Shown: positions 13,414 to 21,454 of the stretch, one piece after another
How positions within the stretch are numbered: position 1 is the first letter of the stretch
How the letters are laid out: each line of letters opens with the position of its first letter
Assembly: GCF_002210435.1 (NCBI RefSeq)
Contig: NZ_MZMV01000004.1
Location: 1 to 64,000, forward strand
Direction: 5' to 3'
DNA length: 64,000 bases
From: Micromonospora wenchangensis
Lineage (GTDB): Bacteria > Actinomycetota > Actinomycetes > Mycobacteriales > Micromonosporaceae
Made by a program: the position numbers and the translations under genes
The notes under the pieces: model-generated
What the model was told of the DNA's origin: nothing
Databases searched by the model: none
The model's input: only the letters and a program-made list of their open reading frames with translations

Positions 13414-16029
13414 TCAGGGCAGCAGTTCGACGTACCCGTCGGTGCCGTGCACCCGGATGCGCTGCCCGTCGCGGATCAGCCGGGTGGCGTCGACGACCCC
13501 GACGACGGCCGGCAGGCCGTACTCCCGGGCGATCACCGCGCCGTGCGTCATCAGGCCGCCGACCTCTGTCACCAGGGCGGTGGCGGCGACGAACAGCGGC
13601 GTCCAACTGGGATCGGTGTACCTGGTGACGAGGATGTCCCCCGGCGCGAGGTCGGCCCGTGCCACGTCCCCGACGACCCGGGCCCGCCCCTCGACGGTCC
13701 CGGCGGAGACCGCCAGGCCGACCAGCGCGCCGGCCGGCACGTCGTCCCGCCGGTACGCCCCGGCGACGATCTCGCCCTCCGAGGTGAGCACCCGGGGCGG
13801 GGTGAGCGCCTGGTACGACAGGTGCTCCGCCATCCGTCGGCGGACGAGCCCGTCGTCGACCCGGTGGGTACGGACGACCTCGTCGAGTTCGGGCAACGTG
13901 AGATACCAGATGTCCTCCCGGTCGCGCAGCACCCCGGCCGCCACCAGCCGGTCCGCCTCGCCCAGCAGGGCCTGCTTGTAGGCGAAGGTGCGGGTGACCA
14001 TGCCGTACTTCGGGTACTCCCGGTAGCCGACGAACGTCCGGGCCCGGTCGATCATCCGTTTGGTCCGTTCGGCCTTGTCCGCGCCGCCGTCGGGCAGGGC
14101 CCGCAGCCGCTCCAGCACCTCCCGTTCCTTGTCCCGGGCCGTCCGCAGGCCCTGTGCGAAGTGCCGTCCGCCGGCCCCCGGCGCGAAGTTCCTGACGTTG
14201 CCCAGGATCAGCGGCACCAGCATGGCGGGACGTTCCCTCCAGCGGGGCCGGGTGATGTCGATCTCGCCGACTCCCCGCATGCCGTACCGGTCGAGCCAGG
14301 ACCCGATGGCCGCGCACGCCTGGGGGCCACCGGCGTACCGTCGCAACCCGGCCAGCAGGTCGTCGCCCGGCTCGTCGCCGTCGGCGACCCGGTGCAGGAA
14401 GGCCACGACCTGCGGGTACGGCCGGATCGCATCGGCGACGTCCAGCAGGGCCAGGCCCATCTCCGAGGTGACGTTGTGCGGGACGGACTGGGTGAGCGGG
14501 TCGGCGGCGTTGCGCTCACCGAGCCACTCCTGAAGGTGCTCGTTGAGCCACCAGACCGCCTCCATCCCGGCCATGATGACCGGGATGCTCCTCGGATCGA
14601 TCATCATCCGGGTCAGCCGGGGGAAGTCGGTCCGGATGAAGTCGAGCAGCGCCGGCCCGGACTTCGTCCGGATCTCGCGACGCAGGGCGGCGTTGGCGTC
14701 GTCGATCTGCCTGATCAACTCGGTGACCAGCGCGGGGTCGGTCTCGACGGGCGGTGCCGCCGCCCCGGCCGGCGGCCCGGCGGGCTTCTCGTCCGGCACC
14801 TCCCGGACGAAGTCACCGCGCTGCACGACGGTCCGCAACGCGTCCCCGATCAGCGGGTCGGATCTGCCCAGGGCCGCCAGCAGGCCGACGCGGCCGGTCG
14901 GCGACGCCAGCTCGGGCGTCACGTCGGCGAACAACCGGCCGGCGGCCTCGTACATGGGCCGGGCGGCGATCAGCTGGTACATCGAGTACCCGAGGGGCTT
15001 CATCGGGTCGGTCATCATCTGCTGGTGGCCCACGGAGACGTAGACGTGGTTGTCGTTGTCGTCGGCCACCGGGACGGGGAACAGCGTGGTGACCGGTCGG
15101 GTCTGGACGATCTGGAAGTCGTCGTCGACCAGGCACCACTCCACGTCCTGCGGCTGACCGAAGTGCGCCTCGATCCGCCGCCCCAACCGCACCAGCCGGA
15201 CGACCTGCGGGTCGGTCAGTGCCGGCTGGTCCTGCCGCTGCGGGTCGATCGCCACCACCCGGGTTCCGCCGGTCGTCGTGGTCCGCACGGCGTGGCGTTT
15301 GGCGGCGATCGTCCGGGCGACGACGCGGTCGTCGCGGACCCGGAAGACGTCCGCGTCGACCAGCCCGGAGATCAGGGCCTCACCGAGGCCGAACCCGGCC
15401 TCCACGAAGGAGACCCGCCGGTTGCCGGTGACGGGATCGGCGGTGAACAGGACGCCCGCCGCCCCGGCGGGGACCATCCGCTGGACGACCACCGCCATCG
15501 CGACCCTGCGGTGGTCGATGCCGTTGCGCTGGCGGTAGGTGACGGCCCGTGCGGTAAACAGCGAACCCCAGCACCTGCTGATCTGCCGCAGCACCGCGGT
15601 CGGGCCGACCACGTTGAGGTAGCTGTCCTGCTGCCCCGCGAAGGAGGCGGTCGGCAGGTCCTCCGCCGTCGCGCTGGACCGGACGGCGTAGCCGCCGTGC
15701 CCGCCGAGCGCTTCGAGGGCACGGGTGATCTCCGTCGCGACGTCGTCGGGAACGGTGACGTCCTCGACGGTCCGGCGGAGCTGCGCGCTGAGGGTGCCGA
15801 TCGCCGCCCGGTCGGTGGGTGCCAGCCGGGCCAGTCGATCGAGTTGCCCGTCGAGTCCCGGTGCCAGCGCGGTGACCCGCCGGAAGGCGTCCGTCGTCAC
15901 GCAGAAGCCCGCCGGCACCCGGACCCCGTCGAGCCGGGTCAGCCCACCGAGGTGGGCGCCCTTGCCGCCGACCAGGTTCCGCTGCGTCGGGTCGACCTCA
16001 CACAGCCCCAGTACGTACCGCCCGCTCAT
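13414..16029 (-). CDS. rph: Rifamycin-inactivating phosphotransferase
   Basis: An 871-residue enzyme related to PEP synthase that transfers the beta-phosphate of ATP to the ansa-bridge hydroxyl of rifamycins. The N-terminal ATP-grasp-like domain opens with LVGGKGAHLGGLTRLDGVRV and carries YAVRSSATAEDLPTASFAGQ. The middle region is the antibiotic-binding domain. The C-terminal swivelling domain has the catalytic His829 in GGLMTHGAVIAREYG. Length is as expected for the family. The ATG at 16029 follows a GGGGTG ribosome site. A rifamycin-associated element lies 185 nt upstream, which supports both identity and inducibility. It is an intrinsic resistance gene common in environmental actinomycetes. 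Confidence 0.92.
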   Translation of the reverse strand: MSGRYVLGLCEVDPTQRNLVGGKGAHLGGLTRLDGVRVPAGFCVTTDAFRRVTALAPGLDGQLDRLARLAPTDRAAIGTLSAQLRRTVEDVTVPDDVATEITRALEALGGHGGYAVRSSATAEDLPTASFAGQQDSYLNVVGPTAVLRQISRCWGSLFTARAVTYRQRNGIDHRRVAMAVVVQRMVPAGAAGVLFTADPVTGNRRVSFVEAGFGLGEALISGLVDADVFRVRDDRVVARTIAAKRHAVRTTTTGGTRVVAIDPQRQDQPALTDPQVVRLVRLGRRIEAHFGQPQDVEWCLVDDDFQIVQTRPVTTLFPVPVADDNDNHVYVSVGHQQMMTDPMKPLGYSMYQLIAARPMYEAAGRLFADVTPELASPTGRVGLLAALGRSDPLIGDALRTVVQRGDFVREVPDEKPAGPPAGAAAPPVETDPALVTELIRQIDDANAALRREIRTKSGPALLDFIRTDFPRLTRMMIDPRSIPVIMAGMEAVWWLNEHLQEWLGERNAADPLTQSVPHNVTSEMGLALLDVADAIRPYPQVVAFLHRVADGDEPGDDLLAGLRRYAGGPQACAAIGSWLDRYGMRGVGEIDITRPRWRERPAMLVPLILGNVRNFAPGAGGRHFAQGLRTARDKEREVLERLRALPDGGADKAERTKRMIDRARTFVGYREYPKYGMVTRTFAYKQALLGEADRLVAAGVLRDREDIWYLTLPELDEVVRTHRVDDGLVRRRMAEHLSYQALTPPRVLTSEGEIVAGAYRRDDVPAGALVGLAVSAGTVEGRARVVGDVARADLAPGDILVTRYTDPSWTPLFVAATALVTEVGGLMTHGAVIAREYGLPAVVGVVDATRLIRDGQRIRVHGTDGYVELLP

Positions 16030-16213
16030 CGGGAGCACCCCGGGACGGTCGGGCCCGGCCGCGGGGCGGCGGCGGGGCGGATCAGCGGCCCCGAATATGT
16101 CGTCGGGTACGTGGACATCATTTCGCCTTCCGCCGGTGACGAGGCCGCCGACGCACCCACGTGATGCATTTCCGCAGGTGGCGGCCACGGCTGACGATTC
16201 TGCGGGGTGACCC

Positions 16214-16232
16214 GGGTCTTGCGGCAAGTCCC
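16214..16232. promoter_or_regulatory. Rifamycin-associated element (RAE)
   Basis: GGGTCTTGCGGCAAGTCCC matches the 19-bp RAE inverted repeat GGGGCTTGCGGCAAGGCCC at 17 of 19 positions, from recall of the published motif. The two differences fall at symmetrical positions. It lies upstream of rph. Nearby on the minus strand, TTGCCG within the element and CAGAAT 19 nt further on could serve as promoter boxes. The interval 16233-16388 shows no other clear signal. Confidence 0.75.
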
Positions 16233-16388
16233 CCCGTGCGCTATATGTTGGGAGAGCAGGAAATGGTGCGCGCGAGGAAATGGTGAACGCGCCCGGCGAA
16301 AACGTTTCCACCAGGTCGGCTGTCGATATCGGGGCCGGGGCGCGATACGACGCGACACGCCGGTGACCGGCGCGTCCACCTCAACCGG

Positions 16389-17096
16389 TCAGTGCGCCGA
16401 CGTCCAGCCCCGCGCGCGCAGCCGTTCGATGCCGTCCAGCAGCAGGTCCAGCGCGAACTCGAACTCGAACTGGTCGTCGCAGCCCGCCCCGACGACGGTG
16501 CCGGTGTCGTGCGCGGCGGCGGTGGCGATCTCCGCGACGTGCGGGAACCGGGCCGCGACCTCCGGCGGCAGGGGCGCGGGGGGTGCCGGGGTGGTCGGTC
16601 CGGTCCGGCCGGCCTGCCGGGACGCGTCGAACAACTCCTGGCTGAAGCCCAGGATGCGGCTGCCCAGGGCGTGCATGACGTGGTGGGTGAGGTCGGCGGA
16701 GAGCCCGCCGGCCCGCAGCGCCCCGATCATCGAGTCGAGGTAGCCGAGGACGGCCGGCGTCGCCGCGCTCCGCGACTCGATGGCCAGCGACGCCCAGGGG
16801 TGCCGGCGCAGCACCTGCCGGGCCGAGAGGACCCGTCGACGGATCGCGGGTTGCCAGCCGACGCCCGGGGTGAGCGGCTCGATCTCGCCGACCACCACGT
16901 CGATCATGCCGTCGAGCAGTTCGTCCTTGTTGGCCACGTGCTTGTAGAGGGCCATCGGCACGACGCCCAACTCCTGGGCGAGGTTGCGCATGCTGAGCGA
17001 CTCGATCCCGGCCCCGTCGGCCAGCGTGACGGCGGCGCGCAGGATGCGATCCCTGTTCAGCGGCGTCCGGCGCAGCGTCTCAGCCTGCTCGGCCAT
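16389..17096 (-). CDS. TetR-family repressor with TetR_C-type ligand domain
   Basis: A 235-residue regulator. The helix-turn-helix lies in about residues 12-55 (NRDRILRAAVTLADGAG; SMRNLAQELGVVPMALYKHV). The larger C-terminal domain (WASLAIESRS, HHVMHALGSRILGF, FEFALDLLLDGIERL) resembles the tetracycline-repressor C-terminal family. A Pro/Ala-rich insertion occurs near 180-200. The gene is divergent from the quinone oxidoreductase gene. Two 19-bp palindromes in the shared spacer are the obvious binding sites, one inside the neighbour's promoter. Confidence 0.85.
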   Translation of the reverse strand: MAEQAETLRRTPLNRDRILRAAVTLADGAGIESLSMRNLAQELGVVPMALYKHVANKDELLDGMIDVVVGEIEPLTPGVGWQPAIRRRVLSARQVLRRHPWASLAIESRSAATPAVLGYLDSMIGALRAGGLSADLTHHVMHALGSRILGFSQELFDASRQAGRTGPTTPAPPAPLPPEVAARFPHVAEIATAAAHDTGTVVGAGCDDQFEFEFALDLLLDGIERLRARGWTSAH

Positions 17097-17138
17097 CTCG
17101 GTTCCCGTCCTCGGTCGGCGAGGAAAACCATAACCGCA

Positions 17139-17167
17139 TTGACAGGTGTACGGCGTACACCTACCGT
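17139..17167 (+). promoter_or_regulatory. Promoter of the quinone oxidoreductase gene
   Basis: A perfect -35 TTGACA (17139-17144), 17-nt spacer and TACCGT (17162-17167), 44 nt before the ATG. The spacer is filled by the first TetR operator. Confidence 0.65.
17144..17162. promoter_or_regulatory. TetR operator 1
   Basis: AGGTGTACGGCGTACACCT is a perfect dyad (GGTGTACG-G-CGTACACC plus flanks) occupying the spacer between the -35 and -10 boxes. Bound protein would block RNA polymerase. Confidence 0.7.
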
Positions 17168-17178
17168 GGAGACACGGC

Positions 17179-17197
17179 AGGTGTACGCCGTACACTT
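17179..17197. promoter_or_regulatory. TetR operator 2
   Basis: AGGTGTACGCCGTACACTT is a near-copy of operator 1, with centres 35 bp apart. It lies just downstream of the -10 box and upstream of the ribosome site. Confidence 0.7.
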
Positions 17198-17211
17198 CTT
17201 GAGGAGGAGCC

Positions 17212-18192
17212 ATGAAGGCGATCGTGCAGGACCGGTACGGGCCGCCGGAGACGTTGACCCTCGCCGACGTCGACGTGCCGGTGCCCGCCGCCGACGAGGT
17301 GCTCGTCCGGGTCGAGGCCGCCGCGCTCAACGCGTACGACTGGCACGTGATGCGAGGCGATCCCCGGATGGCGCGGCTGGCCCTGGGCCCGACGCGGCCC
17401 CGGGCCCGGATCCGGGGGCGCGACTTCGCCGGCCGGGTCGAGGCCGTCGGCGTCGACGTGCGGGACCGACGTCCGGGCGACGCCGTCTTCGGCGACCTCG
17501 GGGACGCCAACGGCGCGTTCGCCGAGTACGTGTGCGTTCCCGCCACCCTGGTCGCGCCGAGGCCGGCGAACCTGACCGCGCCGCAGGCGGCGGCCCTGCC
17601 GCTGGCCGGGGTCACCGCACTACAGGGGCTGCGCGACGCGGCCCGGGTCGCACCCGGCCAGCGGGTGCTCGTCAACGGCGCCTCCGGCGGCGTCGGCACC
17701 CTGGCCGTCCAGCTCGCCAGGGCGCTCGGCGCGACGGTGACCGGGGTGTGCAGCACCCGCAACGTCGACCTGGTCCGCTCCCTCGGCTGCGACCACGTCG
17801 TCGACTACACCCGCGCGGACTTCACCCGGGTCGGCCGGCACGACGTGGTGTTCGACCTGGTCGGCAACCGTTCGCTCACCGCGCTGCGGCGGGCCCTGAC
17901 CCCGACCGGGACGCTGGTGCTCTCCGGCGGCGGCGTGTACCGGGGTGGCAGCCTGCTCGGGCCGGTCCGGCTCCTCACCCGGGGGCGGCTGCTCGCCCCC
18001 TTCGTCGGGCAGCGCATCGTCGTCCTGACGGCGACCCCCGGCCGGGAACACCTCGACGCGCTCCGCGCGTACGCCGAGGCCGGCCGGCTCACCCCGGCCA
18101 TCGACCGGACGTATCCGTTGTCCGAGGTGCCCCGCGCCATCGCCTACCTCGAAGGCGAACACGCCCGGGCGAAGGTGGTCGTCACCATCTGA
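17212..18192 (+). CDS. NADPH:quinone oxidoreductase-like MDR protein
   Basis: A 326-residue zinc-independent medium-chain dehydrogenase/reductase. The GroES-like N-terminal domain runs MKAIVQDRYGPPETLTLADV to about residue 125, including ALNAYDWHVMRG and GRDFAGRVEAVG. The Rossmann domain has LVNGASGGVGTLAVQLARALG. Catalytic zinc ligands are absent, as in the QOR/zeta-crystallin group, which reduces quinones or enones with NADPH. TTGAGGAGGAG precedes the ATG. It is probably induced when the divergent TetR protein releases two operators, so a detoxification role is likely. Confidence 0.85.
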   Translation: MKAIVQDRYGPPETLTLADVDVPVPAADEVLVRVEAAALNAYDWHVMRGDPRMARLALGPTRPRARIRGRDFAGRVEAVGVDVRDRRPGDAVFGDLGDANGAFAEYVCVPATLVAPRPANLTAPQAAALPLAGVTALQGLRDAARVAPGQRVLVNGASGGVGTLAVQLARALGATVTGVCSTRNVDLVRSLGCDHVVDYTRADFTRVGRHDVVFDLVGNRSLTALRRALTPTGTLVLSGGGVYRGGSLLGPVRLLTRGRLLAPFVGQRIVVLTATPGREHLDALRAYAEAGRLTPAIDRTYPLSEVPRAIAYLEGEHARAKVVVTI

Positions 18193-18211
18193 CCGCCGCC
18201 GTTTCGGTCAG
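18189..18211 (+). terminator. Weak terminator hairpin
   Basis: CTGACCG (18189-18195) pairs with CGGTCAG (18205-18211), overlapping the stop codon of the quinone oxidoreductase gene. The stem is only 7 bp. Confidence 0.3.
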
Positions 18212-18285
18212 GTCCCCGATTCCCCGGTCAAGTGCGCCCGGCTCAGAGTTTCGTCAGGGTCACCTGTCAATCAGCTGGCAATGGT

Positions 18286-18297
18286 GAAAGCGCTTCG
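18286..18297. promoter_or_regulatory. LacI-type operator-like palindrome
   Basis: GAAAGCGCTTCG contains the perfect palindrome AAGCGCTT, similar to operators of actinomycete sugar-responsive LacI regulators. It lies 170 nt upstream of the secreted beta-helix gene in a 270-nt gap with no gene. Confidence 0.3.
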
Positions 18298-18465
18298 ATT
18301 TCCCGCTCCGACACTGTCGACAAGCGGCGTATCTCATTTAGCATCGTCAATGCCAAGCCTCGTTCACCCGCCGTTCACCTTGCCGACGGCCGGGTCGTCG
18401 AGGCGTCCGCACCGCGCCCGGGCCCAGCGCACCCCCTCCGCCCGTACCCGAGGAACAGGACCCCC

Positions 18466-19857
18466 ATGACAGCCACCGCCCGCCGTACCGCCGTCCTGGC
18501 CGGCCTCACCGCCACCCTGCTCGCCGGCCCGCTCGCCGTCGCCGCCGTCGCCGCCGCGACCGCCACGATCACCCTCAACGGTTCCAGCGCGAGCGTCACC
18601 GGCAGCAACGTCACCGTCGCCGGCAGCGCCGTCACCATCACCGCGCCGGGCTCCTACGAGATCAGGGGCACGCTGAACAACGGCTACGTCAAGGTCGACA
18701 CCGCCGTCACCGGCACCGTGGAACTCGTCCTCGCCGGCGCCTCGATCACCAACGCCACCTCCTCGCCGCTGTACGTGACGAACGCCAGCGCGGTAACCCT
18801 CACGCTGGCCGCCGGCACCAGCAACAACCTCACCGACGCGGCGACGTACACCAACACCGGCGAGCCGGACGCCGCCCTGTTCAGCGCCGCCGACCTGACC
18901 ATCGGCGGCACCGGCGCGTTGACCGTGCGCGCCAACCACGCCGACGGCATCGTCAGCAAGGACGACCTGGTCATCCAGTCCGGCACCATCACCGTCAACG
19001 CGGTCGACGACGCGATCCGGGGCAAGGACTCGCTCACCGTCAACGGCGGCACGATCGCCGTGACCTCGTCCGGCGGTGACGGGCTCAAGTCCAACGACAC
19101 CGAGGCCGGCAAGGGCGTGCTCACCATCACCAACGGCACGATCACGGCCTCGGTCGCCGACGACGCCATCAAGGGTGAGAACGACCTGAACATCTCCGGC
19201 GGCACCATCAACGTCACCCGGTCCTACGAGGCGCTGGAAGGGCTCCGGACCACCATCAGCGGCGGCAACATCACCGTCGTGGCCAGCGACGACGCGGTCA
19301 ACGCCGCCGAGGAGGGCCTCGGCCACATGGAGCCGTCCGCGATCGCGTTCATCAAGGTCACCGGTGGCACGGTGGTGGCCACCGGCGGCACGGACGGCTT
19401 CGACTCCAACGGGTCGCTCACCTTCGCCGGTGGCACCGTGGTGGCCCGGGGCTCCAGCACCCGGGGCGGCGGCGAGGGCGCGATCGACGCCGACGGCCCG
19501 ATCACCTTCACCGGCGGCACCGTGGTGGGCGCGGCGCTGACCTCGCTGGCCGTGTTCCAGGCGGTGCCGAACACCGGCCAGGGCTGGGTGGCCCCCCGGT
19601 TCAACGCCAACCTGGCCGCCAACACCATCGTGCACGTGGTGTCCGGCAGCACGGTGCTGGGCTCGTACCGGACCTCGGCCACCGTGCGGGAGGTCGTCTT
19701 CTCGTCCAACCGGATCACCAACGGCCAGCGGTACGACATCTACACCGGCGGCAGCGTGACCGGCACCAACGTCGGCGGTCTCTACACCGGCGGCAGCATC
19801 ACCGGGGCCACCCGGGTGCTGACCGGCGTCACCGCCGGCCGGTACGGGCGGTTCTGA
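18466..19857 (+). CDS. Secreted carbohydrate-binding beta-helix protein (Cthe_2159-like)
   Basis: A 463-residue exported protein. The signal peptide covers residues 1-28 (LLAGPLAVAAVAAA). The rest is a right-handed beta-helix with strongly periodic GGT-I/V-x-V rungs (SGTITVNAVDDAIRG, NGGTIAVTSSGGDG, ISGGTINVTRSYEALEG). The DAI-x-G-x-D-x-L and YEALEG turns are the signature of the PF14262 cellulose/pectin-binding family. No catalytic residues are evident. It sits directly upstream of DUF4956 and VTC-domain genes, a recurrent trio in actinomycetes. Two stacked terminator hairpins follow it, so it can be expressed alone. Confidence 0.82.
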   Translation: MTATARRTAVLAGLTATLLAGPLAVAAVAAATATITLNGSSASVTGSNVTVAGSAVTITAPGSYEIRGTLNNGYVKVDTAVTGTVELVLAGASITNATSSPLYVTNASAVTLTLAAGTSNNLTDAATYTNTGEPDAALFSAADLTIGGTGALTVRANHADGIVSKDDLVIQSGTITVNAVDDAIRGKDSLTVNGGTIAVTSSGGDGLKSNDTEAGKGVLTITNGTITASVADDAIKGENDLNISGGTINVTRSYEALEGLRTTISGGNITVVASDDAVNAAEEGLGHMEPSAIAFIKVTGGTVVATGGTDGFDSNGSLTFAGGTVVARGSSTRGGGEGAIDADGPITFTGGTVVGAALTSLAVFQAVPNTGQGWVAPRFNANLAANTIVHVVSGSTVLGSYRTSATVREVVFSSNRITNGQRYDIYTGGSVTGTNVGGLYTGGSITGATRVLTGVTAGRYGRF

Positions 19858-19871
19858 GCCCACGGCCCCCC

Positions 19872-19936
19872 GCGGTCCGGGCCGACGGGTCCGGACCGCA
19901 CGGCGGGGCCGACGGTGTCCACCGTCGGCCCCGCCG
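19872..19936 (+). terminator. Tandem terminators after beta-helix gene
   Basis: The first hairpin is GCGGTCCGG (19872-19880) with CCGGACCGC (19891-19899). The second is a perfect 16-bp stem, CGGCGGGGCCGACGGT (19901-19916) with ACCGTCGGCCCCGCCG (19921-19936), and a 4-nt loop. Confidence 0.65.
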
Positions 19937-20018
19937 GTGCACCACCGCCAGATCCGATGCCCCACCGCCGGACGCCGTACACACGGGAACCGGCCGGCGG
20001 ACACCCCAAGGAGCAAAT

Positions 20019-20612
20019 ATGTCGCGCTTGGTCCTGGCCGGAGTGGACCTGGTCGCCGTGGTCCTGCTCGTCTTCGCGCTGTACTTCCCGCGCCACCGAC
20101 GGCGGGACCTGGTGGTGGCCTACCTCGGCGTCAACGTCGGCGTCTTCGCCGTGGCCAGCTCACTGAGCAGCAGTACCGTCGGCGCCGGACTCGGACTGGG
20201 CCTCTTCGGAGTGCTGTCGATCATCCGGCTCCGCTCCACGGAACTCGACCAGCACGAGGTGGCGTACTACTTCTCGGCGCTCGCGCTCGGCATCCTCGGC
20301 CCGCTCTCCGGCACCTCGGTCTGGACGGTCGGCGCGCTGACGGCGCTGATCCTCGCCGTGATGTTCGTCGGGGACCATCCCCGGCTGCTGCGCCGGTACC
20401 GGCGGCACGTCATCGTGCTGGACAGCGCGGTCACCGACTCGGTCGCCCTCACCGCGCACCTGGAGCAACTGCTCGGTGCCCGGGTGCACAACGTCAACGT
20501 GGAACGGGTCGACCTGGTCAACGACACCACGGTCGTGGACGTGCGCTACTCGCGGCCCAGGGTCACCGCCACCGGCGGGCGGCGGCCGGTCGACGCGGGC
20601 GCCGTACGGTGA
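20019..20612 (+). CDS. DUF4956 membrane protein
   Basis: A 197-residue protein with four hydrophobic segments in the first 115 residues (LAGVDLVAVVLLVFALYF; VVAYLGVNVGVFAVA; GLGLGLFGVLSII; ALTALILAVMFVG) and a cytoplasmic C-terminal domain. The conserved FGVLSIIRLRSTEL-x-Q-x-E-x-A-Y-Y/F-F segment identifies DUF4956. Such proteins are regularly encoded beside VTC-domain polyphosphate polymerases. AAGGAG precedes the ATG, and the stop overlaps the GTG of the VTC gene (GTGA), so the two are translationally coupled. The molecular role is unknown; an accessory or transport function for the partner is an inference. Confidence 0.85.
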   Translation: MSRLVLAGVDLVAVVLLVFALYFPRHRRRDLVVAYLGVNVGVFAVASSLSSSTVGAGLGLGLFGVLSIIRLRSTELDQHEVAYYFSALALGILGPLSGTSVWTVGALTALILAVMFVGDHPRLLRRYRRHVIVLDSAVTDSVALTAHLEQLLGARVHNVNVERVDLVNDTTVVDVRYSRPRVTATGGRRPVDAGAVR

Positions 20613-21454
20613 CCGCCGTCGAATCGCCGATCGGGGCGCTGGCCCAGCTCACGCCGATCGGGCTCGCGGAACTGACCGAGCGCGCCGCGCTACAGACCCG
20701 GTTCGACCGCAAGTACCTCCTGCCGCTGGCCGAGCTGCCGGGCCTGCTCGCCGGGCTCGACCACACCGACCAGGTGCTGGAGATCGACGGCAGGCGTGCG
20801 TTCCGCTACGAGTCGATCTACTTCGACACCGCCGACCTGGTCAGCTTCCGGCTCACCGCCCGTCGCCGCCGCCGCCGCTTCAAGATCAGGACGCGGACCT
20901 ACCTCGACTCCGGCCTGTGCTGGCTGGAGGTGAAGACGGAGGGCACCCGGGGCGGCACCGTCAAGGAACGGTTGCCCTACCACCCCGACGACAGCGGCAC
21001 CCTCGCCCCCGGCCGGTCGTTCGTCGACGGGGTGCTCGCCGCGCTGAGCGCCGGCCCCACCCTGGCCTTCTCGCCGACCCTCACCACCAGCTACCTGCGC
21101 AGCACGCTCTACCTGCCGGCGACCGCCAGCCGGGCGACCATCGACGTCGCGCTGCGCTGGGAGGACCGGCACGGTCGTCGGCTGGCACTGCCCGAACTGG
21201 CGATCATCGAGACCAAGACCGGCTCCACCGCCTCCCACGTCGACCGGCTGCTCTGGCGGCAGGGCCACCGCCCGGTGGCCATCTCCAAGTACGCGACCGG
21301 GCTGGCCGCGCTCGACCCGGAGCTACCCGCCGGGCGCTGGCGACGCACCCTGCGCCGGCACTTCCACGCCGCACCCGCCGGGCAGGGGACGCCTCACCCG
21401 GTCGGCGTCGGAGGTGACGTCGCCGCCGAACCCGGTGGCAGCCGTAACGCGTAA
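20609..21454 (+). CDS. VTC-domain polyphosphate polymerase-like protein
   Basis: A 281-residue protein of the VTC/CYTH superfamily. The tunnel residues are visible as RFDRKYLLP near residue 31, RYESIYFDT near 64, RRRRFKIRTRTYLDSG near 83, WLEVKTE and the late IIETKTGS with KYATG. The yeast VTC4 homologue makes polyphosphate from ATP. Bacterial copies next to DUF4956 and Cthe_2159-type proteins are thought to act in a surface or polyphosphate system, not demonstrated here. GTG start coupled to DUF4956. The last 61 nt overlap the 3' end of the convergent response-regulator gene, which is unusual. Confidence 0.82.
   Translation: MTAVESPIGALAQLTPIGLAELTERAALQTRFDRKYLLPLAELPGLLAGLDHTDQVLEIDGRRAFRYESIYFDTADLVSFRLTARRRRRRFKIRTRTYLDSGLCWLEVKTEGTRGGTVKERLPYHPDDSGTLAPGRSFVDGVLAALSAGPTLAFSPTLTTSYLRSTLYLPATASRATIDVALRWEDRHGRRLALPELAIIETKTGSTASHVDRLLWRQGHRPVAISKYATGLAALDPELPAGRWRRTLRRHFHAAPAGQGTPHPVGVGGDVAAEPGGSRNA

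Noticed and set aside
13377..16164. Long plus-strand frames opposite the rifamycin phosphotransferase gene
   Set aside because: They are antisense shadows; the minus-strand product has complete catalytic motifs and the expected length.
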